DNA of 64,000 bases from Gilvibacter sp. SZ-19 (GCF_002163875.1 NZ_CP019333.1:186001-250000), one strand, 5' to 3'; shown: positions 35,761 through 43,902, counted from the first letter of the stretch. Notes: generated from the sequence alone by a model not told the origin. A program made the numbers and translations.

Positions 35761-35834
35761 CAAAGGTGGGCGCAACTGTTGGGGGTTTCTAATAATTCCT
35801 ACCGAACTGTAAAAAACAGACCCTCAACTGAAAA
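35761..35834 (-). promoter_or_regulatory. Probable LytTR-controlled promoter of the system 2 operon
   Basis: Read on the minus strand: two CAGTT repeats exactly 21 bases apart (35830-35826 and 35809-35805), the second within TTTTTTACAGTTCGGT (35816-35801). Then come 35 bases, then CACCTTTG (35768-35761) as a -7 box, and the ATG at 35734. LytTR regulators bind paired direct repeats about two helix turns apart. The same layout with the same 35-base spacing occurs at 50093-50163. Confidence 0.65.
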
Positions 35835-35870
35835 AGTGGTATCTTTAAGGGTAACCAATTCAAAAAAGAA

Positions 35871-36893
35871 ATGCGAAAAATTACTCTTGTTTTACTGCTG
35901 TGCTTTGCCTTCTCAGGAGTCAAAGCGCAAGACACATTCTCCATAGTCGCGGTAGACCCGGCCACAGGAGAAGTAGGTGCTGCAGGTGCCTCTTGTGTAG
36001 ATGGCGTGGGCGATCTGGGTGGACTTATTGACATTATCAGTGCGATCATTCCAGGGCGTGGTGGCATAAATTCTCAGGCCTATGTTTGTATTCCCAACGT
36101 GAATCTGCAAAACGGAATTGCTCAGATGGAAGCTGGGGCTTCTCCGGCAGAGATCATCTCTTGGTTGTTTGCCAACGACAGCTTTCCTTGCGGAAGTGGC
36201 GGCCCTTTTGACGATCCGGCCTACCGCCAATACGGCATTGCCGATTTTAATCCAGATACTGGTGTTCCTCGTACTGCCGGTTATACAGGAGCCAGTGCAG
36301 ACGACTATAAAGACGACATTCAGGGAGCTACCTACAGCGTTCAAGGAAACATCTTACTCAACGCTACTGTATTGGAAAACATGGAAGCCAACTTTGTAAG
36401 CACTACAGGTACTTTGGCAGACAAGCTTATGGCGGCTATGCAAGGCGCGAATTTTGCCGGCGCAGATGCGCGATGTTTAGACCGCGGGACCTCCTCAACT
36501 TCCGCTTTCCTGCAGGTTTACCGTCCGGATGATACTCCTGGAAACCCTTATTTGCGTCTCAACATAGAAGAAATGCCATTCGGAGAAGAGCCTATTGACT
36601 CCTTGCAAACCCTTTATGACGAATTCCTTGCTGTGCAAGACAATAGTTTAGACATGCAATTGCGCGCCTATCCGAATCCGGCCTCTGAATTCGTGACCAT
36701 TGCGCACAATCCGAACGTGCAGATCGATACTTATACCGTATTTGATATTAGTGGAAAGCGCTTGAATATCACACCACAAGAATTAGGTCAAGGAAAAGTG
36801 AATTTCTCCGTTGCAGATCTGCCTAAAGGTGTCTATTTTGTGCAGCTCATGGCCGATGGTTACAGACAGACCATCAGCTTTATCCGCTCCTAA
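35871..36893 (+). CDS. DUF1028-family protein with T9SS sorting tail
   Basis: 340 residues with a signal peptide (1-19, ending VKAQ). The mature start 'DTFSIVAVDPATGEVGAAGASCVDGVG' is the DUF1028 signature; the family has an Ntn-hydrolase-like fold, and the residue exposed after cleavage may be the nucleophile, though this is unproven. The catalytic part runs to about residue 250. The last 80 residues are a T9SS type A domain ('LRAYPNPASEFVTIAHNP...GVYFVQLM'), so the protein is sent to the surface or medium. Activity is unknown. TATCTTTA at 35840-35847 is a likely -7 box. Confidence 0.85.
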   Translation: MRKITLVLLLCFAFSGVKAQDTFSIVAVDPATGEVGAAGASCVDGVGDLGGLIDIISAIIPGRGGINSQAYVCIPNVNLQNGIAQMEAGASPAEIISWLFANDSFPCGSGGPFDDPAYRQYGIADFNPDTGVPRTAGYTGASADDYKDDIQGATYSVQGNILLNATVLENMEANFVSTTGTLADKLMAAMQGANFAGADARCLDRGTSSTSAFLQVYRPDDTPGNPYLRLNIEEMPFGEEPIDSLQTLYDEFLAVQDNSLDMQLRAYPNPASEFVTIAHNPNVQIDTYTVFDISGKRLNITPQELGQGKVNFSVADLPKGVYFVQLMADGYRQTISFIRS

Positions 36894-36916
36894 GCGACTA
36901 ACTAAACAATTAGAAT

Positions 36917-37516
36917 ATGAGTGATGCTGCTAAGATCGATGCCTATATAGAAAAACACAGCAACTGGAAAGAGGCCTTGAGCGAACTAAGAGCTGTGCTT
37001 AAACAGACCGAAGCTGTAGAAACTGTCAAATGGGGAATCCCTACCTACACGGTAAACGGCAAGAATGTGATGGGAATTGGCGCCTTTAAGAATCACTTTG
37101 GGCTTTGGTTCTTTAACGGCTCTTTCTTGAGCGACCCCAAGGGCGTGCTTCGCAATGCACAAGAAGGCAAAACCCGCGGGATGCGGCAACTCAATTGGAA
37201 TTCTCTGGACGAAGTTGATCTTGATATGGTTCGCACTTACGCCTTAGAAGCTATAGAGAATCAGAAGCAAGGCAAAGAGATAAATCCGCAGCGAACAACC
37301 AAAAAATTAGTTGTCCCGAAAGAATTAAAAGCAGGCTTTGAGGAGGACAAACATTTAAAAGCCGCTTTTGACAAACTCACCCCAGGCAGACAACGAGAAT
37401 ACGCAGACCATATTGGGAGTGCCAAACAAGAAAAGACCCGTTTGAGCCGCTTGGAGAAATGCCGCCCTATGATCATGAGCGGCAAAGGACTGCACGATAA
37501 GTACAAGAACTGCTAG
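36917..37516 (+). CDS. DUF1801/YdeI-like protein
   Basis: 199 residues, cytoplasmic. Residues about 10-115 match the DUF1801 fold ('VKWGIPTYTVNGKNVMGIGAFKNHFGLWF'), and residues about 135-199 match the OmdA/YdeI C-terminal helical domain ('VVPKELKAGFEEDKHLKAAFDKLTPGRQREYADHIGSAKQEKTRLSRLEKC'). Biochemical function is unknown. The C-terminal domain is shared with the protein at 4922-5491. It is followed by the cyclase gene after six bases. Confidence 0.82.
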   Translation: MSDAAKIDAYIEKHSNWKEALSELRAVLKQTEAVETVKWGIPTYTVNGKNVMGIGAFKNHFGLWFFNGSFLSDPKGVLRNAQEGKTRGMRQLNWNSLDEVDLDMVRTYALEAIENQKQGKEINPQRTTKKLVVPKELKAGFEEDKHLKAAFDKLTPGRQREYADHIGSAKQEKTRLSRLEKCRPMIMSGKGLHDKYKNC

Positions 37517-37522
37517 ACTGCT

Positions 37523-38632
37523 ATGGGCGGTAAAACCTTTAGATCCTCCAGAAGGCAACTTTTCGCCTACCTAAAGCGTGCCTTTTGGGTGCTTGTGGCT
37601 TGGGTTCTTATCAGTATCGTGATGTTCTTTTACGAATACAGCATACTGGCTAGCAACAGAGTACTCACTTCTGAATACGACTTTCTTTCCAATTTTATTG
37701 CGGTTTTGATCATTTCTTGCTCTGCCGGGATCATTGGTGGCTTACTTACCATACATTTAATGGAAAGGGCCTTGCGCAAGTTCTCTTTCTTGCAGGCCTT
37801 TCTGATCATTTTAGTGATCTACACCATAACTGCATTTTTGGTCAGTGCAGCAGGCACAATTTACTTACAGGGTCAAAATATGGATCTGCCCTATTTTGAC
37901 GAAGATGTCATGGAAGAGACCTTTTTCTTCTTCTCCAGTTGGATGTTCATTAAGAATTATCTCATCTGGCTCTTTATTGTTTTAACTACCCTTGTGGTTT
38001 TAATGGTCAACGACAGATTCGGGCCGGGGGTCTTTAAAGATTACCTTTTGGGCAAGTACTTTAGGCCCAAGCAAGAACGCCGGATCTTTATGTTCGCAGA
38101 CATCCGCAATGCTACTGGAATAGCAGAACAATTGGGCGAGCGCCAATATTTCAACCTACTCAAAGATTTTTTTAGAGACATTGCTCCTGCGGTAATGCAC
38201 ACCTACGGAGAAGTGTATCAGTATGTGGGAGACGAAGTGGTGTTGAGTTGGAAGATGAAACGCGGGCTTAAGAACGCAAATGCCTTGCGCTGCTTTTACT
38301 TGATGCAAGAACTCATAAACAACAAGGCAAGTCGCTACCAAGAGCGCTTCGGCTTGGTCCCAGAATTTAAAGTGGGTTATCATTGCGGCAATGTGGTCAG
38401 TGGCGAATTAGGACAGATCAAGCGCGAGATCGCCTTTTCCGGCGACGTGCTCAACACCGCCGCCCGAATACAAAGTCAGTGCAACGCCTTTGGGGTTGAC
38501 ATACTTGCCAGTAAGGATTTTGCACAACTCTTGGTGCAGCTACCAGATGGCATCCACAGTAAACCGCTCGGCGCTCATCCGTTAAAGGGAAAATCAGAAG
38601 ATCTGGAGCTTGTCACTTTTACGGAACAGTAA
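37523..38632 (+). CDS. Membrane-bound class III adenylate/guanylate cyclase
   Basis: 369 residues. Residues about 15-165 hold four membrane segments. The catalytic domain follows: 'RRIFMFADIRNATGIAEQLG' with the first metal Asp near residue 192, 'EVYQYVGDEVVLSWKM' with the second metal Asp near 236, and 'GYHCGNVVSGELGQIKREIAFSGDVLNTAARIQ' with the usual Asn/Arg transition-state pair. It converts ATP (or GTP) to a cyclic nucleotide at the membrane. The residues setting ATP versus GTP preference cannot be assigned safely by eye. No cyclic-nucleotide-binding regulator is nearby. Confidence 0.88.
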   Translation: MGGKTFRSSRRQLFAYLKRAFWVLVAWVLISIVMFFYEYSILASNRVLTSEYDFLSNFIAVLIISCSAGIIGGLLTIHLMERALRKFSFLQAFLIILVIYTITAFLVSAAGTIYLQGQNMDLPYFDEDVMEETFFFFSSWMFIKNYLIWLFIVLTTLVVLMVNDRFGPGVFKDYLLGKYFRPKQERRIFMFADIRNATGIAEQLGERQYFNLLKDFFRDIAPAVMHTYGEVYQYVGDEVVLSWKMKRGLKNANALRCFYLMQELINNKASRYQERFGLVPEFKVGYHCGNVVSGELGQIKREIAFSGDVLNTAARIQSQCNAFGVDILASKDFAQLLVQLPDGIHSKPLGAHPLKGKSEDLELVTFTEQ

Positions 38633-38660
38633 TTGATTAAAATCAGCAAAACCATTTATT

Positions 38661-39026
38661 ATGAAATCAGATACATACACCAAAGTAATTCTGACGGTCA
38701 TTGCCGTTTGTCTCACCGTGAATACCGCCATGAAACTGGAGCTAGTCCCCTCCGCCTACGCCAATAACGATCTCAACGAACTCAAACCACACAACCAATT
38801 CGGTTTGGTACCGCTCAATGAAGACGGGCTGGTAGAAGTGAGCATAAAAGATGTAAACACCTATGACGAACTCTATGTGAATCTGCGCGGTGTTGATACC
38901 TCAGAAGAGGTGAATATCAATATTAAGAGTATTGATACTTCGGATGAGTTAGATGTAAATATTGACGAACTGGGCGGGAGTTGGCTCAACCCAGGAGGCC
39001 CTCTTAAAGTTCAGATTCAGAACTAG
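38661..39026 (+). CDS. Small exported protein with short beta repeats
   Basis: 121 residues. A hydrophobic N-terminal segment (about 8-35, 'KVILTVIAVCLTVNTAMKLELVPSAYA') could be a signal peptide ending AYA or a membrane anchor. Residues about 58-105 carry three units of about 13-16 residues: 'TYDELYVNLRGVDT', 'SEEVNINIKSIDT', 'SDELDVNIDELGG'. These alternate acidic and hydrophobic residues as in a beta helix or solenoid. Flavobacteria commonly encode proteins of this shape, with no known role. It lies upstream of the ECF sigma gene, with a 140-base intergenic region between. Confidence 0.6.
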   Translation: MKSDTYTKVILTVIAVCLTVNTAMKLELVPSAYANNDLNELKPHNQFGLVPLNEDGLVEVSIKDVNTYDELYVNLRGVDTSEEVNINIKSIDTSDELDVNIDELGGSWLNPGGPLKVQIQN

Positions 39027-39063
39027 TTATAAATTAATAACGCTATTTTCTTGTTGAATGCTG

Positions 39064-39145
39064 TAACAAACTACAGCCAATGCTAACAAACTTATGAAGT
39101 TGTTTTACTTTTGATTTCTTAAGAGATTTAAGGAAATAACAAACT
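39064..39145 (+). promoter_or_regulatory. TAACAAACT direct repeats and promoter of the ECF sigma gene
   Basis: TAACAAACT occurs at 39064-39072, 39084-39092 (20 bases on) and 39137-39145. A TACTTTTG -7 box is at 39106-39113, 13 bases after the second copy. Two copies upstream and one in the leader is a typical operator distribution. The binding protein is unknown. Confidence 0.5.
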
Positions 39146-39166
39146 TCTAACACTAACAATCAACCT

Positions 39167-39661
39167 TTGGATCAAAGCCTGGAACATAGTTTTGTAAAAC
39201 AGCTCGAGGAGCATCAAAACGTGGTTCATAAAATATGTCGTCTGTACACCCGCAATCAGGATGCGCATAACGACCTATTTCAGGAGATCACTATACAATT
39301 GTGGAAGGCTTATCCTAAGTTTCGCGGCGATGCAAAATTCAGTACTTGGATGTATCGTGTAGCCCTGAATACGGCAATTACCTTATACCGTAAGAGCAAG
39401 AAGGGCGTAGCGACTCAGGAGTTCGAAGGGGTTAGTTTTAAGATCGCGTCGGAGAAGTATGATGACACTGTTGAACAACAGTTAAAGCTGATGTATACCG
39501 CCGTAAAAGACTTGAACGATATTGACAAGGCCTTGGTGTTCTTGTATCTGGAAGACAAGTCGTATCGTGAAATCTCTGAGACCATGGGTATTTCAGAAGT
39601 TAATGCAAGAGTAAAAATGAACAGAATAAAGGAAAAGTTGCGTAAAATCTTAAATCCGTAG
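39167..39661 (+). CDS. ECF-type RNA polymerase sigma factor
   Basis: 164 residues. Region 2: 'LYTRNQDAHNDLFQEITIQLWKAYPKFRGDAKFSTWMYRVALNTA'; region 4: 'LVFLYLEDKSYREISETMGISEVNARVKMNRIKEKL'. The only start that keeps region 2 complete is TTG at 39167; no ATG or GTG lies in frame between the promoter and it, so a TTG start is inferred. It directs core RNA polymerase to a small set of promoters. The next gene, five bases on, encodes a membrane protein that may be its anti-sigma partner. Confidence 0.88.
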   Translation: MDQSLEHSFVKQLEEHQNVVHKICRLYTRNQDAHNDLFQEITIQLWKAYPKFRGDAKFSTWMYRVALNTAITLYRKSKKGVATQEFEGVSFKIASEKYDDTVEQQLKLMYTAVKDLNDIDKALVFLYLEDKSYREISETMGISEVNARVKMNRIKEKLRKILNP

Positions 39662-39666
39662 AAATT

Positions 39667-40317
39667 ATGGATCAACTCGAACTTTTAAAACAGCAGTGGC
39701 AAGCCCGGGAGCAAGAGCTTCCTAAGCTTAGTTTTGATGAGATCTATCCGATGATCTTAAAGAAGTCGTCTTCTGTAGTGAAATGGATCTTGATCGCCAG
39801 TGTGATAGAGATCGCCATTTGGATCGGTCTTAATTTTATAATGCCCGAATCGAGTAAAACAATAAATCAAGGGATGGGCCTAAGCCGAGTTTTTACCTTG
39901 GTCAACGTTATACATTACACCATTTTTGCCGGCTTTATTTATTTGTTCTATCGCAACTACCAAGCGATAAACAGCACAGACACCATTAAAGAACTCATGC
40001 GGAAGATACTGAAGACCCGCCGCACGGTTCGCTATTTTGTCTACTACAATATCGGTACTTCTATACTGATCCTAATTGCCGTAAACATCTACTACTATTT
40101 TAACAAAGAACTGCTTTACGAACTCATGAAATCTACCTTTACCGATGGTTTCGCCGAGTTAGATATGGCAACCTTTACCAGTGTGTTCTTTGTTTCCCAG
40201 ATTGTGGTAGGTATTCTATTTATAGGCTTTATTGCCTTAATCTATTATCTGGTATACGGCCTGATGCTGCGCCGACTCAAGCGCAATTATGTGGAATTAA
40301 AGAAAATGGAAGTCTAG
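39667..40317 (+). CDS. Four-helix membrane protein, probable partner of the ECF sigma factor
   Basis: 216 residues. A short cytoplasmic N-terminus ('LELLKQQWQAREQELPKLSFDEIYPMI') is followed by about four membrane segments (about 39-58, 75-97, 120-142, 170-200) and a basic C-terminus. It has no zinc-finger anti-sigma motif (HxxxCxxC), so it is not a standard anti-sigma factor. Its position right after the sigma gene makes a sequestering or sensing role likely. I know similar small membrane proteins next to sigma genes in Flavobacteria but no tested function. Confidence 0.65.
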   Translation: MDQLELLKQQWQAREQELPKLSFDEIYPMILKKSSSVVKWILIASVIEIAIWIGLNFIMPESSKTINQGMGLSRVFTLVNVIHYTIFAGFIYLFYRNYQAINSTDTIKELMRKILKTRRTVRYFVYYNIGTSILILIAVNIYYYFNKELLYELMKSTFTDGFAELDMATFTSVFFVSQIVVGILFIGFIALIYYLVYGLMLRRLKRNYVELKKMEV

Positions 40318-40321
40318 AAGA

Positions 40322-41128
40322 TTAATCCTGACGGTAGCGACGCTTCTTGTTCAACTCTTCTGCCTGCGCGAGTTCTTCTTGAGGAATCACCTTTAAGAAA
40401 GACGGATGTTGCTCAATTGCGTATTGCAACTTCTCCACGATCTCATCTACAGTTTCGTTTTCGTAATCGATCTCTAAAGGCTCTTTGATCACCATAGATT
40501 GCAGGATATTGCGCTTTTTGATACGCAAACCCTTGCGGTCAAAAGAACGTCTAAAACCATCTATAACAATAGGTACAACCAAAGGTTTATTCTGCTTAAT
40601 GATATGGGCTGTTCCGCGGCGAATAGGCTTCCAAGGCTTGGTGGTTCCCTGCGGAAAGGTGATCACCCAGCCGTCTTGAAGGGCAATGGAGATATTGTTA
40701 ACATCGCTCAACTTTACCTGCCTGTTGATCTCTTTCCCCTTTTCACGCCAGGTCCGCTCAATACTCACCGAACCGGTATAAGCCAAGATCTTAGGTAAAA
40801 GGCCGGCACTCATGGTCTCTTTTGCTGCAACAAAATACAGATTCAATTTGGGCTGCCATAAATAACCGATGTTCTTGATACTGTCTACACGACCACTAAG
40901 GCTCGCATTGAAAACATGGAACATGGCTACTACGTCTGCAAAATAGGTCTGGTGATTCGATACAAAGAGCACGTTAGTATCGGGTAGCTCTTTGATGATC
41001 TCTGAGCCTTCTATCTGTAACTCGTTAAAGCCTTTAAAACGGCGGTGCGTCATAGCTCCGAGTATACGGATCAACCAACGTTTGATAAAGAGAATATGTC
41101 CGAATGGATTTCGCTTAAAAAGCCCCAT
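40322..41128 (-). CDS. 1-acyl-glycerol-3-phosphate acyltransferase-like (PlsC family)
   Basis: 268 residues. Motif I is NHQTYFAD: His and Asp are separated by five residues, one more than the usual HX4D. Motif II-like Arg is in 'GSVSIERTWREKG', motif III is FPQGTT (usual FPEGT), and motif IV is 'KPLVVPIVIDGFRR'. Together these support an acyltransferase acting on lysophospholipids at the inner membrane, but the altered motifs I and III leave the substrate open. It is convergent with the membrane-protein gene upstream, five bases apart. Confidence 0.82.
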   Translation of the reverse strand: MGLFKRNPFGHILFIKRWLIRILGAMTHRRFKGFNELQIEGSEIIKELPDTNVLFVSNHQTYFADVVAMFHVFNASLSGRVDSIKNIGYLWQPKLNLYFVAAKETMSAGLLPKILAYTGSVSIERTWREKGKEINRQVKLSDVNNISIALQDGWVITFPQGTTKPWKPIRRGTAHIIKQNKPLVVPIVIDGFRRSFDRKGLRIKKRNILQSMVIKEPLEIDYENETVDEIVEKLQYAIEQHPSFLKVIPQEELAQAEELNKKRRYRQD

Positions 41129-41171
41129 GTACTGTTATTTGCCCGGCAAAGATACAAAAATGCGCTCCTAA

Positions 41172-41810
41172 CTACAGCTGCTTTAACAGCTCTCGCACCT
41201 CATTGAGCATCATGGCTGTGGCTCCCCAGACAATATGTCCGTTAAGCTCAAAGGCCGGAACTTTGATTTTATGCGCATAAGAAGTTGATAATATGCGTGT
41301 TGTCAATCTGTCGTCCGAAAGGAACTGCGGCAAGTCCACCTCAACCAAGGCATCGACCTCGGATTCTTGTAAACTAAAATCTGGTGTTGATTCAGCCAGT
41401 CCCATATACGGATGCACATAAAAATTACTCGGTGGAATATAAACATGGGTTAGCTCTTTGAGCACCTTGATCTGGTGCGTAGGCACGCCGATCTCCTCTT
41501 CGGTCTCGCGCAAAGCCGTTTGCATGAGATTCTCGTCTTGCTTTTCGTAGCTACCTCCGGGGAAGCCGATCTGGGCGGAATGCACGCCTTTATATGTTTT
41601 TCTGAGGATGAGCGCAAAGCGGGTCTGCACCTGGGCGTCTGGGTAAAAAAGCACCATTACTCCTGCCCTACGTGCAGATTGGGCCTCTATAGCCTTGCGT
41701 TTTAATTCTTGCAGCCGCTCTAATGGCGCCATTTTTAATTGCGCCGCCTCTCCGGGGAGTGGCATCTGCTGAACTTTTGATATTTTTGAGGCGAATTGAG
41801 AAAAATCCAT
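41172..41810 (-). CDS. NUDIX hydrolase, CoA-pyrophosphatase type
   Basis: 212 residues from the ATG at 41810. The UPF0035-like signature 'HSAQIGFPGGSYEKQDENL' is followed by the NUDIX box 'TALRETEEEIGV'. The RETEEEIG core supplies the metal-binding Glu residues. E. coli NudL-type enzymes cleave CoA and its derivatives to 3',5'-ADP and phosphopantetheine. The start codon is only three bases from the divergent cyclophilin start. Confidence 0.87.
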   Translation of the reverse strand: MDFSQFASKISKVQQMPLPGEAAQLKMAPLERLQELKRKAIEAQSARRAGVMVLFYPDAQVQTRFALILRKTYKGVHSAQIGFPGGSYEKQDENLMQTALRETEEEIGVPTHQIKVLKELTHVYIPPSNFYVHPYMGLAESTPDFSLQESEVDALVEVDLPQFLSDDRLTTRILSTSYAHKIKVPAFELNGHIVWGATAMMLNEVRELLKQL

Positions 41811-41813
41811 AGC

Positions 41814-42530
41814 ATGCGATTCCTGTTGCTCTTTTTTGCGCTTTTGACCCTTACGGCTTGTGAAGATACTAAAAAACAATCCGAGGCTAGTACCCCATCC
41901 GCAGTAAGTAAAAAGGTAGACACCACAGCGAAAAAGCCTGAGAAAACCCAAACAAAAGACCTGCGTACTCAGGCACTACCCCTGCTAACCGAAGCAACGG
42001 CAGACAGTATCTTAAGAGCCTATGGGAAAGATAACCCGGAGACTCGAGCAAAGATCACCACCAAATACGGTGAAATAGAGATCGAACTCTTTAAAGACAC
42101 ACCGGTGCACCGTGCAAACTTTGTTTACCTAGTTAAAGAAGGATATTTTGACAACACTTACTTTCACAGAGTGGTGCCCAATTTTATCATTCAAGCCGGT
42201 AACAGTGATAATGCTGACACCAATCGCAAACGGGCTAAAATTGGCAAATACAGACTTTCTGCCGAGCTGGAGAACGGACGAAGACACAAACGCGGCACCA
42301 TTTCTGGGGCCAAATGGTATAGAGAGAATCCGGATAATAAATCGGCAGCCTATGAATTCTTTATCTTTTTAGGACCGGAAAAAAGTACCGGACATTTGAA
42401 CAATAAATACACCATATTTGGGCAGGTCACCAAGGGAATGGACGTGGTAGACACTATTGCCAACCTCCCTGCAGACGAAGGCGAATGGCCCCTCAACAAC
42501 GTGTATATCAGTATTGAACTTCTGGATTAG
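41814..42530 (+). CDS. Cyclophilin-type peptidyl-prolyl isomerase, lipoprotein
   Basis: 238 residues from the ATG at 41814. Lipoprotein signal LTAC (Cys16), then a Thr/Lys/Ser-rich linker to about residue 70, then a cyclophilin domain: 'ITTKYGEIEIELFKDTPVHRANFVYLVKEGYFDNTYFHRVVPNFIIQAG', 'YEFFIFLGPEKSTGHLNNKYTIFGQVTKGMDVVD'. The catalytic Arg is in 'YFHRVV'. It should assist proline isomerisation in periplasmic or surface protein folding. It shares a three-base divergent start with the NUDIX gene and overlaps the TRIC gene at its 3' end by four bases. Confidence 0.88.
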   Translation: MRFLLLFFALLTLTACEDTKKQSEASTPSAVSKKVDTTAKKPEKTQTKDLRTQALPLLTEATADSILRAYGKDNPETRAKITTKYGEIEIELFKDTPVHRANFVYLVKEGYFDNTYFHRVVPNFIIQAGNSDNADTNRKRAKIGKYRLSAELENGRRHKRGTISGAKWYRENPDNKSAAYEFFIFLGPEKSTGHLNNKYTIFGQVTKGMDVVDTIANLPADEGEWPLNNVYISIELLD

Positions 42531-43144
42531 GGTTGTTTTCCCTGCGGATAGAAACTGGGCAGGGTCAACTTAAAGACCACGGCAATTAATCTTACGGAAA
42601 TTATCACACCGGCCGCTAGGCTAAATTGCAACCAGGCCGGGAAGTTGCCGTATTCTGAAGCAAAGAACACCACACCTCCAGCAATACAAGCGGTTGCGTA
42701 GATCTCTTTTCTAAAGATTATTGGGATCTCGTTGCACAAAATATCCCGGATCACACCACCAAAGCTCGCGCTTAAGGTACCCAGTATGATACAAATGATC
42801 GGGTGAAAATCCGCAGCGATACCCTTTTGAATACCAACCAAGGTGTACAAGGCAATTCCAATGGTATCGAATAAAAATAAGGAACGGCGTAAATAGCTCA
42901 AACGCGATCGAAAAATAATTGCAAAAACCGCAGCTCCGGCTATGGTGTAGATATACATCAGATCGTACATCCAGAACACTGGGGCGTCCATAAGCAGATC
43001 TCGCACTGTGCCACCACCTACAGAGGTCACAAAGGCAATGATAAAAATGCCAAAAGGATCCAAGCCTTTTTTCATGGCTGTCAAGACTCCGGAAATGGCA
43101 AAGGCAATGGTCCCTAACAGATCCACCCACAAGAGCAAACTCAT
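42527..43144 (-). CDS. TRIC-family (UPF0126) cation channel
   Basis: 205 residues with about seven membrane segments. It contains two copies of the family motif: 'LLGTIAFAISGVLTAMKKGLDPFGIFIIAFVTSVGGGTVRDLLMDAPVFWM', then 'IICIILGTLSASFGGVIRDILCNEIPIIF'. The GGG-x-RD pattern is the hallmark of bacterial trimeric intracellular cation channels, which conduct K+ and Na+. It overlaps the RDD gene at its 5' end by four bases, suggesting one transcript, and the cyclophilin gene at its 3' end. Confidence 0.9.
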   Translation of the reverse strand: MSLLLWVDLLGTIAFAISGVLTAMKKGLDPFGIFIIAFVTSVGGGTVRDLLMDAPVFWMYDLMYIYTIAGAAVFAIIFRSRLSYLRRSLFLFDTIGIALYTLVGIQKGIAADFHPIICIILGTLSASFGGVIRDILCNEIPIIFRKEIYATACIAGGVVFFASEYGNFPAWLQFSLAAGVIISVRLIAVVFKLTLPSFYPQGKQP

Positions 43145-43863
43145 AAACGCTGGGTATAGTAGTTGTAATCCTTAAGAACCGTATCTATATACTGGCGGTC
43201 GTAGAGGTCCGAATTACTACCAATTATAGTTTCCACTTTTACGCGCAACAAATTCAGGGTCTTGTAGTCGTTAGAGCGCACCGCAATGCGAAAGGTCTCT
43301 TTGATAAGACGAGCGTCTTTATCGGTAAGCTGGGTTACCGTAGTGAATTGCGGGGTGTATTCTTGCTGAATCTCCTCTAAAATTGTGCTGTTAATATTGT
43401 ATCGTTTTTTAGTACTTATAACTACTGTACCGGCGGCCGAATCGCCAATACGTTGATGTCTATCGCTAAAGATCATGGTCAAGATCCCGATAGCTGGAAA
43501 GACCCAAAGATCAACTAAACGCATCATCCAGCGAACCATATAATTAGACCAATGCACTGGAGATCCGTCTATTTTCACTACGCGGATCTGCAAACACATC
43601 TTCCCCACTGTACGCCCATCAAAGAGAATGTGCATATAGAGCGAATAGAACATTACCGGCAAGAGCAATAAGGACTGCAAGCCAAAAATAGACCAGTCAT
43701 CTGCGAACATACGGTCAAAGAGTTGACTCACTTGGCTCAAGATGTAGAAATACAGGAAAAAGATCACAAAATCGATAAGCACGGCCAGAATACGTTCGCC
43801 TGCGCTGGCCACTGTATAGCCTAAATTTACGTTCTGGGTAGTGCTAATTTGTAAGTTTGCCAT
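43141..43863 (-). CDS. RDD-family membrane protein
   Basis: 240 residues from the ATG at 43863; the frame is open 51 codons further upstream, but those residues are unlike a protein start and overlap the divergent gene. The RDD domain lies in residues about 20-145 ('LGYTVASAGERILAVLIDFVIFF', 'LLPVMFYSLYMHILFDGRTVGKMCLQIRVV') with three to four membrane segments. Residues 150-240 are a soluble helical domain ending 'YIDTVLKDYNYYTQRL'. RDD proteins are proposed ion/proton exchangers. It is divergent from the SpoIIM operon, and the two are often neighbours in Bacteroidota. Confidence 0.88.
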   Translation of the reverse strand: MANLQISTTQNVNLGYTVASAGERILAVLIDFVIFFLYFYILSQVSQLFDRMFADDWSIFGLQSLLLLPVMFYSLYMHILFDGRTVGKMCLQIRVVKIDGSPVHWSNYMVRWMMRLVDLWVFPAIGILTMIFSDRHQRIGDSAAGTVVISTKKRYNINSTILEEIQQEYTPQFTTVTQLTDKDARLIKETFRIAVRSNDYKTLNLLRVKVETIIGSNSDLYDRQYIDTVLKDYNYYTQRL

Positions 43864-43886
43864 TTGCTTGCAAGTGCTTATCTTTA
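43856..43886 (+). promoter_or_regulatory. Promoter of the SpoIIM/MoxR/DUF58 operon
   Basis: TTTG at 43856-43859, a 19-base spacer, and TATCTTTA at 43879-43886: the Bacteroidota -33/-7 pattern with consensus spacing. The -33 element overlaps the first codons of the divergent RDD gene, so transcription of the two genes should interfere. The ATG of the spoIIM-like gene lies 17 bases downstream. Confidence 0.75.
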
Positions 43887-43902
43887 AGAAAAAAATTACT
43901 GA

